Source: DATLYH01 sp035575035
GTDB lineage: Bacteria; Planctomycetota; Planctomycetia; Gemmatales; Gemmataceae
Reading direction: 5' to 3'
Assembly: GCA_035575035.1 (NCBI GenBank)
Contig: DATLYH010000161.1
Coordinates: 1 to 26,865 of the forward strand
DNA length: 26,865 nt
Both the position numbers and the translations under genes were made by a program. Shown in pieces: positions 1 through 8,386 of the stretch. Numbering within the stretch: the first letter of the stretch is position 1; the number at the start of each line of letters is the position of its first letter. The notes under the pieces were generated by a model. The model saw only the letters and a list, made by a program, of their open reading frames with translations, had not been told where the DNA came from and did not search any database.

Positions 1-295
1 GGTACCACAGACGCAGGTAGTGGCGGCAGGTCTTGCCGCAGCCGCAGCCGAGTTCGGCGGGCAGGTCGTCCCAGGCGATGCCGGTTTGGAGGACGAAGAG
101 GATGCCGGTGAGGATCTTGCGGTAGTCCAGGGGCTTGCGGCTGGGGAAGCGGAAGCGGCGCGTGGGCGGTGGGGGCAGCAAGGGTTCGAGGCGCTGCCAG
201 AGGGCGTCACTAACCAGCGGTTTCAGGGCTTGTCCTTCTGTTCGGGAGACGACTCTCCACAGAACGAAGGAGCAGCCCCTAGGCCATCGGCTCAT
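1..295 (-). CDS. IS5-family (IS402/DUF4096-type) transposase, N-terminal fragment cut by window edge
   Basis: On the minus strand an open frame runs from an ATG at 295 off the left edge. It translates to a typical IS402-type N-terminal domain: residues LKPLVSDALWQRLEPLLPP, then a basic stretch, then DYRKILTGILFVLQTGIAW, then DLPAELGCGCGKTC. This domain belongs to DDE transposases of the IS5 superfamily and precedes the catalytic domain, which would lie outside the window. The family normally starts at about the position of the LKPLV segment. The 24 residues upstream (MSRWPRGCS...) may therefore be read-through of flanking DNA, and the true start is uncertain. Only about 98 codons are visible, so it cannot be said whether the element is intact. 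It lies immediately downstream of topA in the same orientation. Confidence 0.75.
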   Translation of the reverse strand, partial: MSRWPRGCSFVLWRVVSRTEGQALKPLVSDALWQRLEPLLPPPPTRRFRFPSRKPLDYRKILTGILFVLQTGIAWDDLPAELGCGCGKTCRHYLRLWY

Positions 296-395
296 TTTTT
301 CCGAACGCTCTAAGCGATTCGCTCCTGAGTCACCTCCAGTTAGTGGTCATTACAGATCAGGACCTTGCCTTCGCGACCCGCCGCAGCCAAATCAT

Positions 396-431
396 TTAAC
401 CGCGACACACTGCGGAGCGCTTTGCGGCTAA
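396..431. repeat. palindrome-like intergenic dyad downstream of topA
   Basis: The arms ttaaccgc (396-403) and gcggctaa (424-431) are inverted repeats matching at 7 of 8 positions. They enclose a GC-rich segment containing gcggagcgctttgc. This sits about 20 bp beyond the topA stop on the minus strand. It could act as a transcription end or be a dispersed REP-like element; planctomycete genomes are rich in such TTA-CCGC/GCGG-TAA palindromes. There is no T tract, so a classical terminator is not supported. Confidence 0.35.
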
Positions 432-449
432 ACGTGAACCCATTTTCCA

Positions 450-3122
450 TCACGCTGGGCTGCCCTGCACCTGCTCCAGCAGCTCTGGCGTCGCCTCGCG
501 CGTCCCCTTGCACTTGGGATACTTGCTGCATCCCAGGAAGTAGCCGCGCGGGCCGCGCCGCAGTTTCATCGTCGCACCGCACTCCGGACAGGTCTCGTTC
601 ACCTCGACCGCCGGCGCCTTCTTCGCCGGCAGCAGCGCCTTGACCTTCTCCTTTAGCTCTGCCGGCACCTGCCTGGTACTCCGGCACTTCGGGTATTTGC
701 TGCACCCTAAAAACGGGCCGCGCGGCCCCCGCCGCACGATCATCGGCGCGCCGCACTTCTCACATTCAATGCCGGTGTCGATCGGCTCGACCGGGTTGCC
801 CTCGGCGTCTACATCCTTGGCATTCTTGCACTCCGGGTAGCCGGTGCAGGCCAGAAACGGCCCGCGCCGTCCCTCGCGCAGCACCATCGGCCGGCCGCAC
901 TTATCGCAGACGTGTTCCGTCGGCCGGGCCGACAACATCGGCTTCCCCTCGGCATCCAGGTTCATTGTCGTCTTGCACTCGGGGTAGCCGCTGCACCCCA
1001 AAAACGGCCCACGCGGCCCCATTCGTTGCAGCATGGGCTTGCCGCACGTCGGGCAGGCATGCTCGGTCGTCATCGGCGCCGGCCGGCCCTCCTCGTCCTC
1101 GCCCGGCTTGATGTACTTGCACTCCGGCCAGCCCGAGCAACCGATGAACTTCCGCCCCGTTTTCTTGCTAAAGCGGACTACCAACGGCTTGGCGCACTCC
1201 GGGCATTTCTCGCCGGTCTCGATCCCTTTCATGGCCGGCATGGCCGACTCGGCCTGCGCCAGCGCCTGCTGGAACGGCTGCCAGAACTCCTCCAACACCG
1301 CGTTCCGCTCGATCTTCCCCTCCTCGATCTCATCCAGCTCTTCCTCCATGTGGCTAGTGAACTTCAGGTCCATGATCTTGGGGAAGTGGTCCACCAGGAG
1401 CTGGGTGACTGTCTTGCCCACCTCGGTGGCGTAGAAGCGGCGGTCCTTCTGCACCACGTAGCCGCGCTTCTGAATCTTGCTGATGATCTCGGCGTAGGTG
1501 CTCGGCCGGCCGATTCCCTCTTTCTCCAGGGCCTTGACCAGCGACGCTTCATTGTAGCGCGGCGGCGGCTGGGTGAAGTGCTGCGACGGCACCAGGTTGA
1601 GCAGGTCGAGCGGCTGCTCCTCCTTCAGCGGCGGCAGCAGCGTGTCTTCCTGCTTGCCGGCCGGTGGCAGCACCCGCCGATAACCGTCGAACTTCAGGAC
1701 CTTGCCCTGGGCCTTGAACAAGCCTACTCCGGTCGCTGACGCTCCCGGCTCGCCCCGAGCCGTGACTTCGACGTTGGTCACGGCAAAGACGGCCGGCGTC
1801 ATCTGGCTGGCAACGAAGCGGTTATAGATCAGGGTGTACAGCCGGATCAACTCCTGGCGGTGCTCCGTGCGTGGGGGCAGCAGCTCGGCCACCCGCTGCG
1901 GCGTGTACGCCAGGTCAGTCGGCCGAATCGCCTCGTGCGCCTCCTGGGCGCTCTTGCCCGAGGCATAGCGGTTTGGCTGTTCCGGCAGGTAAGGCTTGCC
2001 GTAAGTCTGCTCGATGTGCTCGCGCACCATCTTTAGGGCATCGTCGGAGATGCGCGTGCTGTCGGTGCGCATGTAGGTGATCAGGGCCACCGATCCTTCG
2101 CTTCCGAGGTCTACGCCCTCGTAGAGGCGCTGGGCCAGCATCATCGTCTTCTTGGTCGAGTAGTGCAGCCGGAGGCTCGCCTGCTGCTGCAAGGTGCTGG
2201 TGATAAAGGGGGGCTGCGGCCGCTCGAGGCGGTCCTTCTGCTCGACCTTGCTGACGACGTAGGCCGCCCCTTCCAGGGCGGCGACGACCGCCTTGGCCTC
2301 CTGCTCGTTGGCCGCCTTGAACTTCTGGCCTTGCCACTCGACCAACTCGGCCAGGAAGGCGCCGGGCGGGACCTCCGGCAGGGCGGAGGGGGCCTCGGTC
2401 TGGCCGTTCTCGCTCGCCTCGGTCGGGGCCTTGTCGTCGGCCTTCTTTTTCTTGGTGGGCCGGACCTTGCTAACGGCCCGCTTCGGCTTGGCGACGGTGC
2501 CTGCGGGTGCCAGCACGGCGTGGATCTGCCAGTATTCCTCCGGCTTGAACTGCTCGATCTCATGCTCGCGGTCCACGATCAGCCGGACCGCCACCGACTG
2601 GACCCGGCCGGCGCTGAGGCCGCGCGTCACCTTCCGGGCCAGCAACGGACTGAGCTTGTAGCCAACTACCCGGTCGAGGAAGCGACGTGCTTCCTGGGCG
2701 GCTACCCGGTCCATGTTGATGCCGGAGGGATGAGCGAACGCCTCCTGGATGGCCCGCTTGGTGATCTCGTTGAAGGTGACCCGGCGGGTGATGTCGTCGG
2801 GGAGCCCCAGCGCCTCCTTGAGGTGCCAGGCGATGGCCTCCCCCTCGCGGTCGGGGTCGGTCGCCAGGTAGACGGCCGCGGCCTTGTCGGCCACCTTCTT
2901 CAGGGCGGCGAGCTGCTCCTTGCGGTCCTCGAGAATCTTGTAGGTCGGCACCCAGCCGGCTTCGATATCGACCCCGATGCCGCCCCGGGTGCTCTTGGGC
3001 AGGTCGCGGACGTGCCCCTTGCTGGCCTCGACCTGAAAGTCGGGCCCGAGGTATTTCTGGATGGTCTTGGCCTTGGCCGGCGACTCCACGATCACGAGGT
3101 TCTTCTTCTTCCGTGCGGCCAC
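450..3122 (-). CDS. topA: DNA topoisomerase I (type IA) with five C-terminal zinc fingers
   Basis: This 890-residue type IA topoisomerase relaxes negatively supercoiled DNA. The Toprim domain is N-terminal, with VESPAKAKT (12-20, acidic residue E13) and the metal-binding DPDREGE at 89-95. The catalytic tyrosine is Y350 in ITYMRTDSTRIS. A lysine- and glutamate-rich insertion lies at about 211-252. Five Cys4 zinc fingers follow from about residue 635 to the end, each with CxxC...C(S/T)GYPEC-like pairs; E. coli TopA has three. The chosen start is a GTG at 3122 with GGAGGAG (3129-3136 on the minus strand) seven bases upstream. Residues about 457-465 (EPGASATG) look like an in-frame repeat insertion (see findings). 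The gene is divergent from the 900-residue protein at 3354. Confidence 0.97.
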   Translation of the reverse strand: MAARKKKNLVIVESPAKAKTIQKYLGPDFQVEASKGHVRDLPKSTRGGIGVDIEAGWVPTYKILEDRKEQLAALKKVADKAAAVYLATDPDREGEAIAWHLKEALGLPDDITRRVTFNEITKRAIQEAFAHPSGINMDRVAAQEARRFLDRVVGYKLSPLLARKVTRGLSAGRVQSVAVRLIVDREHEIEQFKPEEYWQIHAVLAPAGTVAKPKRAVSKVRPTKKKKADDKAPTEASENGQTEAPSALPEVPPGAFLAELVEWQGQKFKAANEQEAKAVVAALEGAAYVVSKVEQKDRLERPQPPFITSTLQQQASLRLHYSTKKTMMLAQRLYEGVDLGSEGSVALITYMRTDSTRISDDALKMVREHIEQTYGKPYLPEQPNRYASGKSAQEAHEAIRPTDLAYTPQRVAELLPPRTEHRQELIRLYTLIYNRFVASQMTPAVFAVTNVEVTARGEPGASATGVGLFKAQGKVLKFDGYRRVLPPAGKQEDTLLPPLKEEQPLDLLNLVPSQHFTQPPPRYNEASLVKALEKEGIGRPSTYAEIISKIQKRGYVVQKDRRFYATEVGKTVTQLLVDHFPKIMDLKFTSHMEEELDEIEEGKIERNAVLEEFWQPFQQALAQAESAMPAMKGIETGEKCPECAKPLVVRFSKKTGRKFIGCSGWPECKYIKPGEDEEGRPAPMTTEHACPTCGKPMLQRMGPRGPFLGCSGYPECKTTMNLDAEGKPMLSARPTEHVCDKCGRPMVLREGRRGPFLACTGYPECKNAKDVDAEGNPVEPIDTGIECEKCGAPMIVRRGPRGPFLGCSKYPKCRSTRQVPAELKEKVKALLPAKKAPAVEVNETCPECGATMKLRRGPRGYFLGCSKYPKCKGTREATPELLEQVQGSPA
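1729..1752 (-). repeat. REP-like element copy inside the topA coding region
   Basis: The segment ccggtcgctgacgctcccgg and its flank match the reverse complement of the intergenic unit at 8411-8434 at 21 of 24 positions (counted by hand). It is read in frame in topA as about eight extra residues (EPGASATG) between VEVTARG and GLFKAQGKVLKFDGY. Bacterial TopA proteins usually have a shorter link there. It could be a recent in-frame insertion of the repeat, or chance similarity in GC-rich sequence. Confidence 0.45.
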
Positions 3123-3250
3123 GCTCGACTCCTCCGAACATACGAAGTGGCGAGGGGCGGATGGGGAGTGCTGCTCACCGGCCGCGCCTCGCCACTCACC
3201 AGTCTCCGCTTGGTGTTGTGCTCTGCTTGCTACTCGCTACAATCACTAAA

Positions 3251-3301
3251 TTGATTGAAGTCCGCCATTCACCCATACTATACCCTTTTGCCAGGTGTCA
3301 A
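3251..3301. promoter_or_regulatory. candidate divergent promoter region between topA and the SurA/PpiD-like gene
   Basis: The 231-bp gap between the divergent genes contains an AT-richer patch. For the plus gene, TTGATT (3251-3256) and CATACT (3274-3279) are 17 bp apart and lie about 75 bp before the ATG at 3354. For topA on the minus strand there is a perfect TTGACA (3296-3301), with TAGTAT (3275-3280) after only 15 bp. The two candidate -10 boxes overlap, so the promoters could interfere with each other. Planctomycete promoter consensus is poorly defined, so this is a sequence-only suggestion. Confidence 0.3.
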
Positions 3302-3353
3302 GTCCGGCAGGAGCCGGGACCAGGCGGTCGTCGCCCTAAGCTGAGGATGTGCA

Positions 3354-6056
3354 ATGGCTTTCCACCCGTTCCAGACTTTCCGCAAACACCAGAAGGTCAT
3401 CTTTGCCGGTCTGACCATCATCTGCATGATCGTCTTCGTCCTGTCTTGGGGTCCGGGAGACGTCTTCGAGCGGGTAGCGAGCTTCTTCGGCGCCGGCCGA
3501 GCTGATGCCGGCAATATGGTCGTGACTACCCTGTACGGCGAGAAGGTCACCGAGAGGGAACTGGGCCGGCTTCAGTTCCAACGGCGGGTGGCCAACGACT
3601 TCATGCGGGTAGCGATTGCGCAGGGTACGGACGACCTGCTGCGCAAGGCCGAAGGAGCCCTCTCCCGCTTCCCCACCGGCCCGCGGGATGATCTGGATCG
3701 CATTATCAAAATGGTCCGGGGCCTTCACGCTCTGCCGAACCAACTCCAGCTCATCCGGGACCAGGGCCAGCGCCAGCTCCAGTTCCGGATGGTCATGATG
3801 CAGTATCAATTACAGATGCCCGGACTGTTCGAAACCCTCAAGAACCTCATAGCGCAGCATCCCGCCGAGAAGGAGTTGCTGAATCAGCTGATGTTCGCCG
3901 TGGCCCAGACGCCCTGGCTGGTGGCCGGCGGCAACGAGTTCTACTTCGGTGGCTCCCACCAGACCGGCGACCTGCTCGATTTCCTCGTCTGGAAGCGGCA
4001 GGCCGACCGACTCGGCATCACCCTGACTGATGACGATGTCCGGGCCGAGATCAACCGCCAGACCCTGAAAGAGACCTTCCAGGGCGACGCCTTCCAGGAT
4101 ACCCAGCAGATCCGCAGGTATCTGAGCCAGGCCGGCTATCATGAGGGTGGCCGTGTCACGGCGAACGAAATGTACAATGCTCTGCGCGACGAGCTGCGCG
4201 TCGGGCTGGCCCAGTCGGCTCTGCTGGGTTTCCAGAGCGGGCCGATGGGACAATTGGAGAGCATTTACAACATCAACGAAGTCCCCTCCGTCATCACCCC
4301 TGATCAGTTCTGGACCTACCTCAAGGAGAACCGCACGACCCTGAAGGAGGTGGCCTTCCTGCCGATCCCGGTGAAGAATTTCCTTGACCAGGTGAAGAAG
4401 GATCCCACCGAAAAGGAGCTGCAGGTTCTGTTCCGGGAATACCGCGATCAGGAGCCGAGCCCCGACCGCGATCAGCCGGGCTTCAAGCAGCCGCGCCGCA
4501 TCCGGGTCGAGTGGATGAGCGCCCGGCCCGACTCGCCGCATTATCAGAAGCTGGGCCGGGAGCGCATGGCCTCGGTTGTCGCGTCGCTCGCTGTCCCTAA
4601 CCCTTGGATCGGCGTCGGCTTCGTTCTCCGACTCGATCAGGCCTACTCGGGGGAGCGGCTGAACAACCGCGACCGCTACCGGCTGCCGGCCTGGACCTCG
4701 CCGACCTACCCCCTGGCGTTTTACCCCAGCTTACACGAGGCCGGGAACCTGGCGGCCACCCTGGGGTTGCTGACCACGGCCACGCTCCAGGGGGCGCCGG
4801 CCGGGGTGCCGTTGGGCGCGGTGGCCAGCTACCAGGCCGCCGCCGTGGCCCGCGACGCCAAGACCCAAGCCGCCGCTGTGGCCGAGGAGGCCAGGGAACG
4901 CTCGCGTTCGCCGTTTGGCCCGGCATTCGTGCTGGCCGGCACCTATCGCTCGCCGTTGGCCGTTGCCGCCACCCTGGGCGCCCTGTACGACCTCGACCAA
5001 CAGACGGAGCGCTTCCTGCCGCTGAGCCTCGTCGCCGGCCAGGTGCTGGAGCGGCTGCAAAAGCAGCAGGCCGAGAACCAGATGATCGACAACCTGGAGA
5101 AGGTCCGCAAGCTGGTCGAGACCTGGCGAGGCCGATCGCGGGAAGCGGCGGCCCCGGAAGTGGCCAAAGCGGTCAAGGAATACGGCCTGGAGCACCGCGT
5201 CATGGACCGGCCGCTTGACCAGTACGAGATCGAGGATGACCCGGCAATTCAACCGCTGAAGAAGGCGATGGCCGGCCTGCGGAAGCCGGACGAGGTGAAG
5301 CGCTTCAAGATAGCGCCGTATATCTTCACCGAGGCACCGCTCTACACGCCGCAATTCGCGGGGAGAAGCGACGAACAGTTCCTCTACTGGAAGATAGAGG
5401 ACATGCCGGCCCGGGTCTACCCATCCTACGCCGAAGCGCCTGAGGAGATCAAGCAGAAGGTCAAGGAAGCCTGGAAATTGCAACGGGCCCGCGAGCTGGC
5501 CCGTCAGGCGGCGCAGGAGGTCGTGGCCGAGGCCCGCAAACTCAAAAGCGCCGCCGATGCCGTCCGCTACCTCCGCGACCAGGCCCAGAAACACGGCTGG
5601 GGCGAGGTCTTCGAGCTACACAATATCGCCCGGCTGGTGCCGGAAAAGACGATCCGGCCGGACATGCCGGTGCAGTATGAGCCGTACAAGGTGCCGGAGG
5701 AAAAGATCAACGCCCGGCCCGATTTCGCCGAGCAATTGGTCAAGGCCCTGAACGAGCCGGGCGATGTCACGGTGGTCTGGAATCAGCCCGAAACGGTCTA
5801 CTACGTTGCTGTCCTCCAACAGAAGGAAAGCGAGGAGCGGCTGGAGCAGGAGTTCCTCGAGCTGTACCGCAAGCCGTCCCGGGACAACCCGCTGTTGCAG
5901 CGGTTGGCGCACGAACGGCAGCAGCAATACCTCAAGGCGGTAATGGAGCAACTCCGCGCCGAGGCAGGCGCCGTTAACGAAAAGGGGGAATGGGTGGTGG
6001 ACCCTGAGGTACGGAAGCGCCTGGACGGCCGCAGCCGCGACGAGGCCGGCGAGTGA
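3354..6056 (+). CDS. membrane-anchored SurA/PpiD-like folding factor (peptidyl-prolyl isomerase-like), 900 aa
   Basis: A short cytoplasmic basic N-terminus (FRKHQK) precedes one transmembrane anchor at about 16-34 (IFAGLTIICMIVFVLSW). A large exported part follows, as in PpiD. The segment YGEKVTERELGRLQFQRRVA at about 61-80 and the segment WKRQADRLGITLTDDDVRAE at about 212-235 resemble the SurA N-terminal fold. The C-terminal part (about 795-830, EPGDVTVVW...VYYVAVLQQKE) resembles the end of a parvulin domain. A complete, classical parvulin core was not recognised by eye, so isomerase activity is uncertain. At 900 residues it is longer than E. coli PpiD (623). The middle (about 400-530) is alanine-rich and was not assigned. 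GAGG lies seven bases before the ATG. The likely role is chaperoning exported proteins at the cytoplasmic membrane. The gene is convergent with the gene ending at 6066. Confidence 0.75.
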   Translation: MAFHPFQTFRKHQKVIFAGLTIICMIVFVLSWGPGDVFERVASFFGAGRADAGNMVVTTLYGEKVTERELGRLQFQRRVANDFMRVAIAQGTDDLLRKAEGALSRFPTGPRDDLDRIIKMVRGLHALPNQLQLIRDQGQRQLQFRMVMMQYQLQMPGLFETLKNLIAQHPAEKELLNQLMFAVAQTPWLVAGGNEFYFGGSHQTGDLLDFLVWKRQADRLGITLTDDDVRAEINRQTLKETFQGDAFQDTQQIRRYLSQAGYHEGGRVTANEMYNALRDELRVGLAQSALLGFQSGPMGQLESIYNINEVPSVITPDQFWTYLKENRTTLKEVAFLPIPVKNFLDQVKKDPTEKELQVLFREYRDQEPSPDRDQPGFKQPRRIRVEWMSARPDSPHYQKLGRERMASVVASLAVPNPWIGVGFVLRLDQAYSGERLNNRDRYRLPAWTSPTYPLAFYPSLHEAGNLAATLGLLTTATLQGAPAGVPLGAVASYQAAAVARDAKTQAAAVAEEARERSRSPFGPAFVLAGTYRSPLAVAATLGALYDLDQQTERFLPLSLVAGQVLERLQKQQAENQMIDNLEKVRKLVETWRGRSREAAAPEVAKAVKEYGLEHRVMDRPLDQYEIEDDPAIQPLKKAMAGLRKPDEVKRFKIAPYIFTEAPLYTPQFAGRSDEQFLYWKIEDMPARVYPSYAEAPEEIKQKVKEAWKLQRARELARQAAQEVVAEARKLKSAADAVRYLRDQAQKHGWGEVFELHNIARLVPEKTIRPDMPVQYEPYKVPEEKINARPDFAEQLVKALNEPGDVTVVWNQPETVYYVAVLQQKESEERLEQEFLELYRKPSRDNPLLQRLAHERQQQYLKAVMEQLRAEAGAVNEKGEWVVDPEVRKRLDGRSRDEAGE

Positions 6057-6065
6057 GTGCACCGG

Positions 6066-6755
6066 TCACTTCTTCTCCGCCCGGACGCCGCTCAGGCGGA
6101 TGTCGGCCCAGTTGGCGGTATCGTCGAACGAGCCGATCCCGACCCGCCCCCAGGTGAAGGTCTTGTCCTTCGCCGTCATTGCTGGCGTCTTCAGGTCGTC
6201 GAAATACACCTCGATGGTGCCGTCGCCGACGCGGCGGACAACCCGGACATTGTGCCATTGGTCGTCCCACTTGGTGCCCGGCGTTGTCCGGGTTGAAATC
6301 TTGGTGCGGTCGGCCCCGTTCACGATGAAGATCTGGTTGGCGTGGTCGTCGGCTTTCTGACCCAGGTGGGCGTAGTAGAAGTGGGCCGGGTCCTGGTAAC
6401 CGAAGAACAGGCAGACATCCCGATGGCCGTAGTCCCGGGCCGTGCTCTGCACCTTCGCTTCCAGGATGAAATCGCCGACCACCACGTCCTTTAACAGGGC
6501 GATGTTGAGCGGACTGCGGTGCGGCGGCTTATACTTGCTTTGCCGGAACTGGCTATACGCCTTACCCTGGGGGGTGTCGATCACTTTCCAGGCAGCGGGG
6601 TCGGTCGGCTCCCAGCGGTCGGCCCCCCGATGGAAGTCCTCCCGCACTTCCACAGACTGGCCCTCCTTCTGGGACCGTCCGTCAGACACGAAGAGCACGC
6701 TCAGGACGAACAGGGCTGCGACAAGCGGCGCTATGAGAGACAGGGTTCGGGTCAT
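6066..6755 (-). CDS. secreted DUF1080-like (LamG/concanavalin-fold) protein
   Basis: The product is 229 residues. It begins with a signal peptide (MTRTLSLIAPLVAALFVLSV, cleavage probably near residue 28). A single beta-rich domain follows with features of the DUF1080 / 3-keto-disaccharide hydrolase-like family abundant in planctomycetes: REDFHRGADRWEP, FILEAKVQS, FFGYQDPAHFYYAHLG, WHNVRVVRR, GTIEVYFDDLKTPAM, VGIGSFDDTANWADIRL. It probably binds or processes a carbohydrate outside the cytoplasm; no catalytic residues can be assigned with confidence. The start is the ATG at 6755, preceded by GGAGAG at good spacing. The open frame continues much further upstream, but that part lies antiparallel over the next gene and has no protein-like features. 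It ends nine bases from the convergent gene's stop. Confidence 0.75.
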   Translation of the reverse strand: MTRTLSLIAPLVAALFVLSVLFVSDGRSQKEGQSVEVREDFHRGADRWEPTDPAAWKVIDTPQGKAYSQFRQSKYKPPHRSPLNIALLKDVVVGDFILEAKVQSTARDYGHRDVCLFFGYQDPAHFYYAHLGQKADDHANQIFIVNGADRTKISTRTTPGTKWDDQWHNVRVVRRVGDGTIEVYFDDLKTPAMTAKDKTFTWGRVGIGSFDDTANWADIRLSGVRAEKK

Positions 6756-6817
6756 GGCGGTTCTCTCCGGGCGGGGCGGCCAGCCCCGCGGCTGGGGAAC
6801 ATTGTAGCAACCGGGAC

Positions 6818-8311
6818 TCACCTTCCCAGGAGCAGGATGGCGACGATGGTGATCAATGCATTGTTGAGGCCGTGGCCGACGATGGCCGGTACCAGCGTCC
6901 CGCGCCACTCCCGGGCGAAGGCGAAGCCGTAGGCCAGCGCCATCAACGCCGGGACGGTCACCAGTCCCTGCGGGTGGATAACGGCAAAGACGAAGCTGAC
7001 CACAGTGCTGCTGAGAAGCACGCTCAGGACGGGGCCGATCCGGCAGCTGGCCTCGCGCAGGTGGCGGTAGAGCACGCCGCGGAACATGGTCTCCTCCACG
7101 ACCGGCGCCACCACGGCCGCCAGGAACAGGATCGTGAGCCACTCCCGCCAGCCGGCCCGGGCCAACTCGTGGACGATTGGGTGGGCCGGCGCCTTGCCTG
7201 GATCGAACGAATCCACCGGTGCACTGCCGACCAGGAGGTTCTGCACGGCCAGAAGGAGCAGAGTCAGCAGCAATCCCAGAAACACAAGCGGGAACGACAT
7301 GACGTAGCAGGCCGCCCCGATCAACGGCTCCAGCAACCCGCGCCGGCCGGCGGTCCAGCCGATGTCCTGCCGCACCTGCGACCACGGGACGCCGCGGAGG
7401 ACCGGCCAAGCCAAGGCCGCCAGGCTGAGCAGCGAGACACTCCCCTTGAAGAGCAACCCCCCGTGGCGGAGCGGGGTCAGCTCCGTGAGGAGAGACAGCC
7501 CCAGGAACAGGACCATCCACCAGGCGAATGTCTCGGCGTAGACTCCGCCGGGGGACCGTCCGCAGCTGAGCCCCCCGCGCAGACGGCCCAGTGCCAGCAG
7601 GATGAGCATCGCCACCAGCCCAACGAAGCCGACCACTCCCAGCCCCACGGCTCCCAGGAAAGTGACGATCAGGACCACCGCCGTCCGCCGGGCAGAACGC
7701 ACGACCGCAGCTCGCTCGCCGGGGTCGGGGTCCTCCGGCGGGGCAAGGGCCAGATCACCGAACCATCCCAGCTCCTGACGCAGAAACTGACGCTCGGACT
7801 CATCCAGCGACAGGGCCTGGAGCCGCCCGTCCCGGTAATCGGTGTAGACCTTGCGGAGAATGGTCAGAAGTGTCCTCTGGGTCGGGCTGGGTTCGACCTG
7901 TTGCGCGGCGATTTTCTGCTGGAGTTCGTCGAGTTGCCGCAGCGCCTCGTCGGGCCCGGCCAATTCCCCGGCCAGGATGACGAAGCGGAGGCGTTGCCCG
8001 ACGGGGCCGGAGTTGAGCGGGATGGCCTGGTGGTAGAGTTCCTTGCGGGACACGCCCGGAAACGACGCGAACCCGACCAGGTGGCGTCCCTGGACGGTGA
8101 TGGTCAGCTCGCCGAAGCGGTCCTCTTCCGAGTTACCGCGGGCTCGCGGCCGGTAAGTCTGGACCAGGACGACGACCAGGACCAGTGCCAGGATTACTGC
8201 CCAGGCGATCAGGGGCCGGCCGCGCGGCCCGGGCGGCGGAACATCCAACGGCAGTGATGCAGGGTCCGGGACAGGTTCGAGCATGGGGGCCGTCATCCGC
8301 AGGGTGGTCAC
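6818..8311 (-). CDS. CPBP-family intramembrane metalloprotease (CAAX protease/Abi type)
   Basis: The product is 497 residues. One transmembrane segment lies at about 34-51. A soluble region of about 150 residues follows, then several membrane helices (about 208-245, 258-275, 290-305, 330-362). The C-terminal CPBP domain carries all three motifs: EE(T)MFRG with E406, E407 and R411; H446 in FVFAVIHPQG; and H480/N484 in GHGLNNA. These form the metal site of the glutamic/metallo CAAX-type proteases (family M79-like). The substrate is unknown. The N-terminal extracytoplasmic-looking region is an addition relative to minimal CPBP proteins. The open frame begins at a GTG at 8311, but ATG at 8296 or 8284 is equally possible because none has a clear ribosome-binding site. 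A small gap of 62 bp separates it from the gene that follows. Confidence 0.88.
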   Translation of the reverse strand: MTTLRMTAPMLEPVPDPASLPLDVPPPGPRGRPLIAWAVILALVLVVVLVQTYRPRARGNSEEDRFGELTITVQGRHLVGFASFPGVSRKELYHQAIPLNSGPVGQRLRFVILAGELAGPDEALRQLDELQQKIAAQQVEPSPTQRTLLTILRKVYTDYRDGRLQALSLDESERQFLRQELGWFGDLALAPPEDPDPGERAAVVRSARRTAVVLIVTFLGAVGLGVVGFVGLVAMLILLALGRLRGGLSCGRSPGGVYAETFAWWMVLFLGLSLLTELTPLRHGGLLFKGSVSLLSLAALAWPVLRGVPWSQVRQDIGWTAGRRGLLEPLIGAACYVMSFPLVFLGLLLTLLLLAVQNLLVGSAPVDSFDPGKAPAHPIVHELARAGWREWLTILFLAAVVAPVVEETMFRGVLYRHLREASCRIGPVLSVLLSSTVVSFVFAVIHPQGLVTVPALMALAYGFAFAREWRGTLVPAIVGHGLNNALITIVAILLLGR

Positions 8312-8386
8312 GGTCAGCGCCGGCGATCCGGTTCCTGTTATTGTACCCGTCGCGTCGGCCGGTTCTGAAGGCGATGGGGGCGCATC

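Noticed and set aside
2163..3254. A 363-codon plus-strand open frame over topA
   Set aside because: It is antisense to the Toprim and catalytic regions of topA and has a low-complexity Leu/Gly/Asp composition.
6756..7520. N-terminal extension of the DUF1080-like gene
   Set aside because: The frame is open but overlaps the CPBP protease gene. The internal ATG at 6755 has a ribosome-binding site and begins a signal peptide.
6872..8257. A 461-codon plus-strand open frame opposite the CPBP gene
   Set aside because: It is Gln/Glu/Arg-rich shadow sequence opposite a gene with intact protease motifs.
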